Positions 1-5,895 of a stretch of 5,895 nucleotides of DNA are shown in pieces. Source of the DNA: Elusimicrobiota bacterium (GTDB taxonomy: Bacteria; Elusimicrobiota; Elusimicrobia; UBA1565; UBA9628); contig JAGWMT010000204.1 of assembly GCA_028871595.1 (NCBI GenBank), forward strand, positions 1-5,895, written 5' to 3'. The notes below the pieces were generated by a model, which worked only from the letters and a program-made list of their open reading frames with translations, was not told where the DNA came from and did not search any database. The translations under genes were made by a program, and so were the position numbers. Numbering within the stretch: the first letter of the stretch is position 1; each line of letters begins with the position of its first letter.

Positions 1-423
1 GGCCACCCGCATCGCGGTCTCGCGCGCCGAGGCGCGCTCGAGCACGTCGCGCATATCGTCGAAGCCGTACTTGAGTTTTCCCACCAGGTCCGCGTGGCCC
101 GGCCGCGGCACGTCCACGCGTCGCGGCGCGGGCGCGTCCGTGGGCTCCGCGCCCATGATGTTCTCCCAATTTTTGAAGTCTTGATTGGGAACAAGCAGGC
201 CAATCGGCGAGCCGAGCGTTTTCCCGCGGCGTATGCCGCTAAGAAGTTCGATTTTGTCGCCTTCGATCTTCTGGCGATTACCACGGCCGTGTCCCTTCTT
301 ACGGCGAAGAAGATCGCGCTGCACGTCGTCGGCCGTCAACGCCAGACCGGCGGGCATGCCTTCCAATATCCCGAGGAGAGCGCGGCCATGGGATTCGCCG
401 GCGGTCAGAAAGCGGAGCGTCAT
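1..423 (-). CDS. aroC: Chorismate synthase, N-terminal part (cut by the left window edge)
   Basis: Chorismate synthase converts 5-enolpyruvylshikimate 3-phosphate (EPSP) to chorismate, the common precursor of Trp, Tyr and Phe, using reduced FMN. I translated 141 residues by hand from the ATG at 423-421; the frame stays open to base 1, so roughly the last 60% of a usual 350-390 residue protein is missing. The family signature GESHG (residues 9-13) continues through LGILEGMP. It is followed by RRKKGHGRGNRQ (40-51), the SG at 62-63, SPIG (72-75), NQDFKNW (80-86), the second invariant histidine in RPGHAD (107-112) and RDVLERASARETA (125-137). These cover much of the FMN and EPSP binding region. 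The ATG overlaps the aroE stop by 4 bases (ATGA). It is preceded by the strong ribosome site GAGGTGA, four bases before the ATG, which fixes the start. Identification is secure; only completeness is unknown. Third-position GC rises sharply in the part below about base 150. Confidence 0.97.
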   Translation of the reverse strand, partial: MTLRFLTAGESHGRALLGILEGMPAGLALTADDVQRDLLRRKKGHGRGNRQKIEGDKIELLSGIRRGKTLGSPIGLLVPNQDFKNWENIMGAEPTDAPAPRRVDVPRPGHADLVGKLKYGFDDMRDVLERASARETAMRVA

Positions 424-1229
424 GAAATCACCTCATGTATAAGCCGTTCAGCCAACTTCGCGCGCCGAGAACGACCGAGCGGTTTATCCCAGAATTCCCA
501 GGCATGCAACGCCTGGTAAACCAACATCGCCGAACCATCGGACACCTTCGCCCCGCGTCGAGCGGCGTCCCGCTGGAAAGCCGTTTTGCGACCGTAGACA
601 AGATCCACCGCCGTCGACGGCGACGGAAGAGACTTCGGCGCAGGCGTTCGGTCCGGAAAGCCCTTCATTCCCAGAGGCGTGGCGTTCACCCAAATATCGG
701 CGGGCGCGGCCGCGCCCGCCGAAACATGAATTCGTGGAAAGTGAACCGCCAAATCCTTCGCCGATTTCCGAGCGCGCGACTGCGTGCGCGCGCAGAACCG
801 TACGCTCTTGGCACCCTCGCGAGCCAGAGCCCAGCCGGCCGCCCGCGCCGCGCCACCGGCGCCGAAGACGAGCGCGCTTTTGTTTTTGGCCTTCACGCCG
901 GACCGCTTCATCGCGTCCCGCAAACCTTCGGCGTCGGTGTTATGCCCAATGATCGTACGGCCAAAACGTAATACATTCACCGCGCCAAGCGCTTTGGCCG
1001 CCGGGGTGAGGCGATGACTGATCGACGCCGCCTCTTCTTTTAAAGGCACCGTCACATTCGCCCCGCGCCAACCCCGGTCGCGCGCACCGGCCGCGAAAGC
1101 GGCCAAAGTACCGGGCGCCGCAAGAACGGCTTCATATGAAATCGGGCGTTTGATCAGGCGTGACAGACGCGCAAAAAGACGCGGCGATTTAGAATGAGAT
1201 ATTGGGAACCCAAAGAGGCCCAGCTTCAT
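420..1229 (-). CDS. aroE: Shikimate dehydrogenase (NADP-dependent)
   Basis: AroE reversibly reduces 3-dehydroshikimate to shikimate with NADPH in the cytoplasm. The 269-residue length is normal for the family. The N-terminal substrate domain opens with GLFGFPISHSKSP (4-16), where the SxS serines bind shikimate. NVTVPLKE (58-65) carries the catalytic lysine K64, N85 lies in the GAVN segment, and HNTD (96-99) carries the partner aspartate D99. The nucleotide domain has the glycine loop GAGGAA (123-128) and ART (147-149), in the place of the usual NRT clamp for the NADP phosphate. NATPLGM (182-188) and the late glutamine Q239 in YQA follow. The K/D pair and the NRT-like clamp favour true AroE over distant relatives such as YdiB. 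The ATG at 1229-1227 overlaps the aroA stop by four bases (ATGA) and has GGAGAG four bases upstream. It is the fifth gene of the coupled operon. Third-position GC is low for the window (about 60% in the C-terminal stretch I counted). Confidence 0.97.
   Translation of the reverse strand: MKLGLFGFPISHSKSPRLFARLSRLIKRPISYEAVLAAPGTLAAFAAGARDRGWRGANVTVPLKEEAASISHRLTPAAKALGAVNVLRFGRTIIGHNTDAEGLRDAMKRSGVKAKNKSALVFGAGGAARAAGWALAREGAKSVRFCARTQSRARKSAKDLAVHFPRIHVSAGAAAPADIWVNATPLGMKGFPDRTPAPKSLPSPSTAVDLVYGRKTAFQRDAARRGAKVSDGSAMLVYQALHAWEFWDKPLGRSRRAKLAERLIHEVIS
428..434 (-). promoter_or_regulatory. Ribosome binding site of aroC
   Basis: The minus strand reads GAGGTGA, then TTTC, then ATG. This is a near-perfect complement of the 16S rRNA 3' end. 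It lies inside the last codons of aroE, so aroC can recruit ribosomes itself as well as through the ATGA overlap. It supports the chosen aroC start. Confidence 0.75.
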
Positions 1230-2512
1230 GCGACTCTCCGCGCCAGGAAATCGACATAAAACGACGGATAAGATATCTCCGCACAGCCCGCGTCGAGCAC
1301 CGTCGTTTCGCCTTTGGCGAGAAATCCCGCCACGAAACCGGTCATCGCGAGCCGATGATCTCCCAATGAGTCGATCTTCGTACCGGTTAAGGTCGTGCTG
1401 CCTTCGATGATCAAATCATCGCCGTTGATCGTCGTTTTGGCCCCGAATCGGTTCAATAATTCAGAAATCCCCGCAAGCCGATCGCTCTCTTTGTGCCTCA
1501 ACTCATCTAATCCGCAGAAACGGCTCGTGCCGTCCGCCATGGCCGCGGCTAACGCGAGAATAGGCACTTCATCGACGAGCCCGGGTATTTCAGAAGAGGC
1601 GATGTTTGTGGCGCGCAAACGGGACGACCGCACGATGATATCGATGCAGGCTTCACCCGCGCGCTCCACGGACGATTGGCGCGTCATGTCCGCGCCCATT
1701 CGTTCGAGCACCGAAAGATATCCCACACGAGTCGGATTGGCCATCACGCCGTTGATCTTTAACTCGCTGTCCGGCGTCAAGACCGCGGCGACGGTCCAAA
1801 ACGCCGACGAGGACGGATCACCCGGCACCTCGATGCGTGTTCCAGTCAAACGACTGCCGCCGTTCACTCGGGAGGATAATCCGTCGCGGCGGACCGTCAC
1901 GCCGAAAAGTCCCAACATCTTTTCCGTGTGATCACGGGTCGCGGCCGGCTCGATCACCGTGGTGGCGCCGTCCGCGTGAAGCCCCGCTAGCAGGACGGCC
2001 GACTTCACCTGGGCGCTGGCGACGTTCAACGTCACCTCCGCGCCATGTAATTTGCCTCCGCGGACCGTCATCGGCGCCGTGCCTCTGGGAGTCAACTCAA
2101 TATCCGCACCCAACACCCGAAGCGGCGCGGCGACCCGTTCCATGGGTCGACGGCTTAAGGACTCGTCGCCGGTCAAACACGACACAAACGACTGGCCGGA
2201 GAGCACGCCCGCCATCAAGCGCATGGTGGTACCGGAGTTACCCGCATCGAGCGTGCCCTTCGACCCCGTCAGCCCGCCCAGTCCGCGGCCTTTCACGCTC
2301 GCATTCGCGCCGGAGCCCGAAATCTCGACGCCCAACGCGGATAACACGGAACGGGTGGACCTCACATCCGCGCCCGGCGCCAATCCGACGGCCTCCGTCG
2401 TCCCTTCGGCCAGCGCGCCGAAAATCAACGCCCGATGGGAGACCGACTTATCCCCAGGCATGCTAATCTCGCCGCAGAGGCGTCCGCCGCCGGCGACGGT
2501 CCGGTCGCTCAT
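1226..2512 (-). CDS. aroA: 3-phosphoshikimate 1-carboxyvinyltransferase (EPSP synthase), class II-like
   Basis: AroA transfers the enolpyruvyl group of PEP to shikimate 3-phosphate, giving EPSP; it is the target of glyphosate. The frame is open up to 2845, but homology begins just after the ATG at 2512-2510, which overlaps the DAHP synthase stop as ATGA. The start chosen there gives 428 residues, the usual length. Landmarks are PGDKSVSHR (19-27; K22, S23 and R27 match the E. coli numbering), DAGNSGTTMRL (89-99), GDESLSRRPM (115-124), SAQVKSA (166-172), RDHTEKM (193-199), GDPSSSAF (231-238), the catalytic aspartate D314 in LVDEVP, ELRHKESDR (337-345) with E342, and GDHR (384-387). GDKS, SAQxK, RxHTE and NPTR (259-262) are the set described for class II, glyphosate-tolerant enzymes. 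However, the glycine of GNSGTT is kept where CP4 has alanine, so tolerance is uncertain. The ribosome site is weak (GGGAAG), so translation probably relies on coupling to the gene before it. Confidence 0.97.
   Translation of the reverse strand: MSDRTVAGGGRLCGEISMPGDKSVSHRALIFGALAEGTTEAVGLAPGADVRSTRSVLSALGVEISGSGANASVKGRGLGGLTGSKGTLDAGNSGTTMRLMAGVLSGQSFVSCLTGDESLSRRPMERVAAPLRVLGADIELTPRGTAPMTVRGGKLHGAEVTLNVASAQVKSAVLLAGLHADGATTVIEPAATRDHTEKMLGLFGVTVRRDGLSSRVNGGSRLTGTRIEVPGDPSSSAFWTVAAVLTPDSELKINGVMANPTRVGYLSVLERMGADMTRQSSVERAGEACIDIIVRSSRLRATNIASSEIPGLVDEVPILALAAAMADGTSRFCGLDELRHKESDRLAGISELLNRFGAKTTINGDDLIIEGSTTLTGTKIDSLGDHRLAMTGFVAGFLAKGETTVLDAGCAEISYPSFYVDFLARRVA
1234..1239 (-). promoter_or_regulatory. 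Ribosome binding site of aroE
   Basis: The minus strand reads GGAGAG, then TCGC, then ATG. The site lies within the final codons of aroA and supports the ATG at 1229-1227 as the aroE start. Confidence 0.6.
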
Positions 2513-3546
2513 TTCTTCCCGTACCGCGGTTCCGCCAGGCCCCGGCCCACGGCCGCGCCGATGGCGGCGATGTCGCGCATCAAGACGGCGAAGTCGTCGG
2601 GGTGGAGCGCCTGCGGCCCATCGCACAGGGCCTGGTCGGGACGGTCGTGCACCTCGATCATCAAGCCGTGCGCGCCGGCGGCCACCGCCGCGCGCGCCAT
2701 GGGAGCCACGCGGGCCCGCACGCCGGTGGCATGGCTGGGGTCCACGATGATGGGCAGATGGCTGAGCTCCTTCACCGCGGGAACAACGTTGAGATCCAGG
2801 GTGTTGCGCGCGTGGTCGGAGAAAGCGCGGATGCCGCGCTCGCACAGGAACACGTCTTTATTGCCTTCGCTGAGCAAGTACTCCGCCGACATCAGCCACT
2901 CGTCGAGCGTGGCGGACAGTCCGCGCTTGAGCATCACCGGCTTGCGCAGCTTGCCGATCTCCTTCAAAAGAGCGAAGTTCTGCATGTTCCGCGCGCCCAC
3001 CTGGAGCACGTCGGCGTACTGCGCCACGTCGTCGAGGGAGCGCTGGTCCAGCACCTCGGTCACGATGGGCATGCCCGTCTCCTTCCGGGCCTTCGCCAGG
3101 AGCTGAAGCCCCTTCTTGCCCAGGCCTTGGAACGCGTAGGGAGAAGTACGCGGCTTGAACGCGCCGCCGCGCAGCAGATGCGCGCCCGCCTTCTTGACCG
3201 CGTGGGCGATGCGCAGCATCTGCTCCTCGCTTTCCACGGCGCACGGGCCCGCGATGACCACCAGGCCGGGGCCGCCCAGGCCGTAGGGGCCGATGTGGAC
3301 GACGGTGTCCTCGTGCTTGAAGTCGCGGCCGGAGAGCTTGTAAGGGCGCGACACGCGCACGGCCTCGCGCACGCCGGGCAGGACGTCGAACAGGTGCGGG
3401 TCCAGCGCGCCGGAATTACCGGTGATGCCCACCGCGACGCTCTGTTTGCCCGGGATCACGTGGGGCTGGAGCTTCAGCTTGCGCACCTTCGCCAGCACGT
3501 CGGCGAGCTGCTTCTTCGTGTGGTCCGACTGCATCAAAATCAGCAT
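2509..3546 (-). CDS. aroF: 3-deoxy-7-phosphoheptulonate (DAHP) synthase, type I-beta
   Basis: The enzyme condenses PEP with erythrose 4-phosphate to DAHP, the first step of the shikimate pathway. It has 345 residues. An N-terminal ferredoxin-like domain (about 1-70, ending near SRPYKLSGRDF) precedes the TIM barrel. In Thermotoga this domain mediates feedback inhibition by Tyr and Phe, so similar control is inferred here. Barrel motifs are IAGPCAVES (98-106), LRGGAFKPRTSPYAFQGLG (125-143), GARNMQNF (184-191), KPVMLKRG (202-209), LCERGIR (234-240), VDPSHATG (268-275) and the EVHDRPD segment (298-304). Expected metal ligands are C102, H272, E298 and D309; these are the positions I recall for the Thermotoga enzyme. 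The start at 3546 aligns with that enzyme's first residue and follows a strong GGAGGT site; M5 is less likely. It overlaps trpA by 7 bases. Third-position GC is about 93% in the stretch counted, far above aroA and aroE. The symbol varies among genomes (aroF, aroG, aroA), so aroF is a convention. Confidence 0.97.
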   Translation of the reverse strand: MLILMQSDHTKKQLADVLAKVRKLKLQPHVIPGKQSVAVGITGNSGALDPHLFDVLPGVREAVRVSRPYKLSGRDFKHEDTVVHIGPYGLGGPGLVVIAGPCAVESEEQMLRIAHAVKKAGAHLLRGGAFKPRTSPYAFQGLGKKGLQLLAKARKETGMPIVTEVLDQRSLDDVAQYADVLQVGARNMQNFALLKEIGKLRKPVMLKRGLSATLDEWLMSAEYLLSEGNKDVFLCERGIRAFSDHARNTLDLNVVPAVKELSHLPIIVDPSHATGVRARVAPMARAAVAAGAHGLMIEVHDRPDQALCDGPQALHPDDFAVLMRDIAAIGAAVGRGLAEPRYGKK

Positions 3547-4337
3547 GAGACCTCCAAAGCGGATACCAGGCGGCGGGCCAGCCGACCGACGGCGGCGGGG
3601 CCGCCTTTCGCGGCGGCGGCCACCAAGGCGCTGCCGACGACCACGCCGTCGGCATGTGGCGCCAATGCGCGGGCCTGCGCGGGTTCGGCGACGCCGAAGC
3701 CGACGATCAGCGGCTTACCGGTCAACGTTCGCACGTGGTCCAAGCGCGCGGCCAGGCCCGGAGCGAGACCGGCGCGGACGCCGGTGACGCCTTCGCGGCT
3801 CACGTAGTAAACGATGCTCCCGGAGGCGCGGCCGATGGCGTGCAAACGCTGATCTGTCGTGGTGGGCGAGGCGAGTAACACGATCTCGACGCCGTGCGAC
3901 GCGAGCGCTTTGGTCAACGTCCCGGCTTCTTCAACCGGGAGATCCACGATCAGCGCCGCGGCCACGCCGGAGTCCGCGCAAAGGCGGGCGAAAGCGGAAG
4001 GGCCGAGGCGGAGGACCGGATTCAGGTAGGTGAAAAGAATCACCGGGGTCTTTACGCCCGCATGGCGTAATTTCTTGACCAATCCGGCGGCGCGGGGTAA
4101 AGTCATCCCTTTCGTTAATGCCCGCTGGCCGGCGGCTTGGATGACGGGGCCGTCGGCGACGGGATCTGAAAACGGAACACCGACTTCGAGTATGTCCGCG
4201 CCTGCGGCGGCCAATTGTTTCGCGGACATGACCGTCGCCTCGGACGACGGATCGCCGGCGACGAGGAACGGCACGAAACCGGATCTCCCGGAGGCACGAC
4301 GCGATGACAGCACGGCGGCGAGGGAGATTACGGACAT
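3540..4337 (-). CDS. trpA: Tryptophan synthase alpha subunit
   Basis: TrpA cleaves indole-3-glycerol phosphate to indole and glyceraldehyde 3-phosphate, and passes indole through a tunnel to TrpB in the alpha2-beta2 complex. The 265 residues are the usual length for a single TIM barrel. [11 protein letters not shown] (20-30) is the typical first strand. [15 protein letters not shown] (50-64) carries the two catalytic acids, E51 and D62, equivalent to E49 and D60 of the Salmonella enzyme. FTYLNPV (102-108) and the VDLPVEE segment (131-137) follow. [10 protein letters not shown] (177-186), VGFGV (212-216) and VVVGSALV (232-239) form the phosphate-binding end. All expected catalytic residues are present. 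The ATG at 4337-4335 overlaps the end of trpB by 10 bases. There is only a weak GAG as ribosome site, so translation is probably coupled to trpB. The C terminus overlaps the DAHP synthase start by 7 bases. Third-position GC is about 63% in the N-terminal part and above 80% in the C-terminal part. Confidence 0.97.
   Translation of the reverse strand: MSVISLAAVLSSRRASGRSGFVPFLVAGDPSSEATVMSAKQLAAAGADILEVGVPFSDPVADGPVIQAAGQRALTKGMTLPRAAGLVKKLRHAGVKTPVILFTYLNPVLRLGPSAFARLCADSGVAAALIVDLPVEEAGTLTKALASHGVEIVLLASPTTTDQRLHAIGRASGSIVYYVSREGVTGVRAGLAPGLAARLDHVRTLTGKPLIVGFGVAEPAQARALAPHADGVVVGSALVAAAAKGGPAAVGRLARRLVSALEVSC
3550..3555 (-). promoter_or_regulatory. Ribosome binding site of the DAHP synthase gene
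   Basis: The minus strand reads GGAGGT, then CTC, then ATG. The Shine-Dalgarno core is perfect but the spacing, three to four bases, is tight. It lies in the last codons of trpA and decides for the ATG at 3546-3544 over the methionine four codons later. Confidence 0.7.
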
Positions 4338-5491
4338 AAAGTGCTCAGATCTTTGTCGCCGCGGCCGGAGAGATTCACCACGACGATCGCGCCGCGGCCG
4401 ATGGCGCGCTTCGCGCGTAATACATACGCGATGGCATGAGAGCTTTCCAACGCGGGGAGTATCCCCTCGAGCCGCCCCAATTCGTTCGCCGCGGCGAGCG
4501 CCTCCTTGTCAGTGGCCGAAACATACAGCGCCCGGCCGGAACGCCGCAGTTCGGCGTGCTCCGGTCCGACGGCGGGATAATCCAAGCCGGCCGAAATACT
4601 GTGGGTGGGCAATACTTGGCCGTCTTCGTCTTGGAGCAAATACGTGAACGTGCCATGGAGAACGCCGGGCTTGCCGCCGGAGAACCGCGCGGCATGTTTT
4701 CCGGTCCGGACTCCTTCCCCGCCGGCCTCGACGCCGGTGAGCCTCACTTTTTTATCGTTGATAAACGCCGTGAATATCCCAATGGCATTCGACCCGCCGC
4801 CCACGCAGGCCACCACCTCGCGCGGAAGTCGCCCCTCTTCTTTCAGAATCTGGGCGCGGGCCTCGTGACCGATGACCGACTGGAAGTCCCGGACCATCGT
4901 GGGATAGGGATGCGGCCCCAGCGCGGAGCCCAGGACATAGAACGTGTCACGGCTATCCGCCGACCAGGCGCGCATGGCCTCGCTGGTGGCGTCTTTCAGC
5001 GTGCGCGAGCCCGACGTCACGGGCATCACGGTCGCGCCCAAAAACTTCATGCGTCCCACGTTCGGGGCCTGGCGCGCCATGTCGTCGGTGCCCATGTACA
5101 CCGAACAAGGCAGCCCGAACCGCGCCGCGGCCGCGGCGGTCGCGACGCCGTGCTGCCCCGCGCCCGTCTCCGCGATGACGCGCATTTTGCCCATGCGCTT
5201 GGCCAGGAGGACCTGACCGATGGTGTTGTTAATCTTATGCGCGCCGGTGTGGGTCAAGTCCTCGCGCTTGAGCCACACGCGTAGGCCGGTCTCCTCCGAG
5301 AGCCGCCCGGCGAAGGTCAGCGGGGTGGGGCGGCCGACGTAGGTCAGCAGTTCCCGGGCCAGGCGCTTTTGGAACGCGGGGTCCCGGCGCGCGGAGGCGT
5401 ACGCCGCCTCCAGGGCGCGCAGGGGCTCGATCAAGGTCTCGGGAACGAATCGTCCGCCGTACGGGCCGAACCATCCGGAGGGGCGCTTCAT
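4328..5491 (-). CDS. trpB: Tryptophan synthase beta subunit (TrpB1 type)
   Basis: TrpB condenses indole with L-serine to make tryptophan, using pyridoxal phosphate, in complex with TrpA. Residue numbers count from the ATG at 5491-5489, giving 387 residues. The N terminus reaches [13 protein letters not shown] (6-18) at once, as in standard Trp[10 protein letters not shown] (81-89) holds the PLP lysine K86 (K87 in Salmonella). AETGAGQHG (107-115) holds the catalytic glutamate E108. GGGSN (231-235) binds the PLP phosphate. GLDYP (302-306) holds D304, and NLSGRGDKD (373-381) holds the serine near the PLP ring nitrogen. These mark the common TrpB1 form that pairs with TrpA, not TrpB2. The same frame has an ATG 13 codons upstream (5530), but that extension is not family-like, has no ribosome site and overlaps the predicted promoter, so I reject it. 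No clear Shine-Dalgarno precedes the chosen ATG; see the promoter entry. No leader peptide rich in Trp codons fits in the short gap before the gene. Confidence 0.96.
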   Translation of the reverse strand: MKRPSGWFGPYGGRFVPETLIEPLRALEAAYASARRDPAFQKRLARELLTYVGRPTPLTFAGRLSEETGLRVWLKREDLTHTGAHKINNTIGQVLLAKRMGKMRVIAETGAGQHGVATAAAAARFGLPCSVYMGTDDMARQAPNVGRMKFLGATVMPVTSGSRTLKDATSEAMRAWSADSRDTFYVLGSALGPHPYPTMVRDFQSVIGHEARAQILKEEGRLPREVVACVGGGSNAIGIFTAFINDKKVRLTGVEAGGEGVRTGKHAARFSGGKPGVLHGTFTYLLQDEDGQVLPTHSISAGLDYPAVGPEHAELRRSGRALYVSATDKEALAAANELGRLEGILPALESSHAIAYVLRAKRAIGRGAIVVVNLSGRGDKDLSTLCP

Positions 5492-5500
5492 GGCTCGGGA

Positions 5501-5529
5501 AGGATAGCAGAGGCATCCCACCTTGTCCA
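5501..5529 (-). promoter_or_regulatory. Predicted sigma70-type promoter of the trpB-aroC operon
   Basis: On the minus strand, TGGACA (5529-5524, five of six matches to the -35 consensus) is followed by a 17-base spacer. Then comes TATCCT (5506-5501, four of six, keeping the key A2 and T6) with an extended TG one base before it. The inferred start of transcription is near 5496-5493, only about two to five bases before the trpB ATG at 5491. The message would then be almost leaderless, which agrees with the missing ribosome site. This is pattern matching only; the transcript might instead continue from the gene upstream. Confidence 0.5.
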
Positions 5530-5559
5530 TGACGCCCGACGACGGCTTTTAAGGAGCGG

Positions 5560-5895
5560 TCAACGGCCGGCGAAGACGTCGCCGCCGGTGGAGCGCAACG
5601 CTTCCAAAAGCGGGAACGCCGGGGTCTTCGGCTCGATCCGCAGCGCCATGGCGACCGCGGCCGCCGCGTTCTGGGTCCACGGCCCCTGGTTGCAGCCGCC
5701 GATGGAGTTGTCCCACTCGCCGGAGACGGCGCTGGTCAGGCCGTGACCGGTGACGGTGGAGCTGACGTCGGCGCACAGGTCGGCGATCTCCTGGCCGCCT
5801 GCGTCGTTCCAGGCCTGCGGGTAGGCGGGCTTGTCGCCGGGGGTCGGGAAGGGATCGGTGACGGCCTCCAGGCACTCGTGAGAGGACACCGCCGT
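5560..5895 (-). CDS. C-terminal part of an uncharacterised, probably exported protein (cut by the right window edge)
   Basis: The frame is open from the window edge to the TGA at 5562-5560, giving 111 visible residues; the beginning lies outside. A GTG at 5889 is in frame, but nothing suggests it is the real start. The visible part begins TAVSSHECLEAVTDP (1-15), then AWNDAGGQEIADLC (28-41), GEWDNSIGGC (59-68), and an alanine-rich tail. From memory, the pattern SHExxEAxTDP, then W-[YN]-D, G-x-EIADLC and a W-[SD]-N segment before a cysteine recurs in secreted bacterial proteins of unknown function, sometimes annotated as putative metallopeptidases. The HExxE could be a metal site, but it is not the HExxH of zincins, so no activity is claimed. 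C41 and C68 could pair outside the cytoplasm. Third-position GC resembles the neighbouring trpB start. It has no evident link to aromatic synthesis and is separated from trpB by 68 bases. I am fairly sure it is coding but unsure of the family. Confidence 0.65.
   Translation of the reverse strand, partial: TAVSSHECLEAVTDPFPTPGDKPAYPQAWNDAGGQEIADLCADVSSTVTGHGLTSAVSGEWDNSIGGCNQGPWTQNAAAAVAMALRIEPKTPAFPLLEALRSTGGDVFAGR

Noticed and set aside
94..519. A 141-codon plus-strand open frame at the left edge
   Set aside because: It runs opposite the aroC N-terminus and the aroE C-terminus, both of which have clear family signatures; it has no features of its own.
2513..2845. N-terminal extension of the aroA frame by 111 codons
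   Set aside because: The extension is Arg/Pro/Gly-rich and entirely overlaps the C-terminal coding region of DAHP synthase. EPSP synthase homology starts directly after the ATG at 2512, which forms the same ATGA overlap seen at the next two junctions.
2602..3807. A 401-codon plus-strand open frame opposite the DAHP synthase and trpA genes
   Set aside because: It lies antisense to two genes with complete catalytic motifs. Its protein is rich in His, Arg, Ala and Gly, as expected when GC-rich codons are read on the opposite strand. It shows no recognisable domain.
4436..5284. A 282-codon plus-strand open frame opposite trpB
   Set aside because: Same kind of GC-driven antisense shadow; the trpB frame has every catalytic residue and this one has no family features.
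5492..5530. Thirteen-codon N-terminal extension of trpB starting at 5530
   Set aside because: It adds residues absent from typical TrpB, has no ribosome site, and coincides with the best promoter match. It contains no Trp codons, so it is also not a trp leader peptide.
5531..5552. Possible terminator hairpin between the upstream gene and trpB (GCCCGACGACGGC then TTTT on the plus strand)
   Set aside because: The stem is only about four pairs with a bulge, and the T run is on the plus strand, where no gene needs it. On the minus strand there is no T run after the stem.
5542..5566. TTGACC at the stop codon of the upstream gene as an alternative -35 box
   Set aside because: No acceptable -10 hexamer lies 16-18 bases downstream; the region there is GTCGGG-like. 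The TGGACA/TATCCT pair nearer trpB is much better.

Overview
The window is a GC-rich bacterial segment in which every supportable gene lies on the minus strand, so the operon reads from right to left. It holds the distal part of a run of aromatic amino acid genes: trpB, trpA, a type I-beta DAHP synthase (aroF-like), aroA, aroE and the first third of aroC. The C-terminal end of an unrelated, probably exported protein lies upstream at the right edge. No RNA gene, mobile element, CRISPR array or convincing terminator was seen, and no gene-free stretch exceeds about 70 bases.

Layout, in transcription order. At 5895-5560 is the C-terminal 111 residues of an uncharacterised protein cut by the window edge. 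A 68-base gap follows, holding a good sigma70-type promoter match (5529-5501) immediately before trpB. Then come trpB (5491-4328), trpA (4337-3540), DAHP synthase (3546-2509), aroA (2512-1226), aroE (1229-420) and aroC (423 to beyond base 1). Each of the five junctions between these six genes overlaps, by 10, 7, 4, 4 and 4 bases respectively. This is the arrangement of a single translationally coupled transcript.

How the genes work together. DAHP synthase makes the first committed shikimate intermediate. AroE reduces dehydroshikimate to shikimate, AroA (EPSP synthase) adds the enolpyruvyl group, and AroC forms chorismate. TrpA and TrpB form tryptophan synthase, the last step of one branch that starts from chorismate. 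AroB, AroD/AroQ, AroK and TrpEGDCF are needed to complete these pathways and are not here; aroK or others may follow aroC outside the window. No tyrA or pheA sits between the DAHP synthase gene and aroA, where many bacteria have one.

Organism. Coding is GC-rich, and the DAHP synthase is of the Thermotoga/Bacillus type (I-beta) with an N-terminal regulatory domain. The EPSP synthase carries class II-type motifs. This fits a free-living or environmental bacterium outside the enteric Gammaproteobacteria; Elusimicrobiota or another GC-rich lineage known mainly from metagenomes is possible, but the sequence does not settle the phylum.

The biochemistry is ordinary and I see no undescribed system. 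The points most worth a second look are a sharp block-wise change in third-position GC inside genes, the promoter that would make the trpB message nearly leaderless, the compact mixed trp/aro gene order, and the class of the EPSP synthase.
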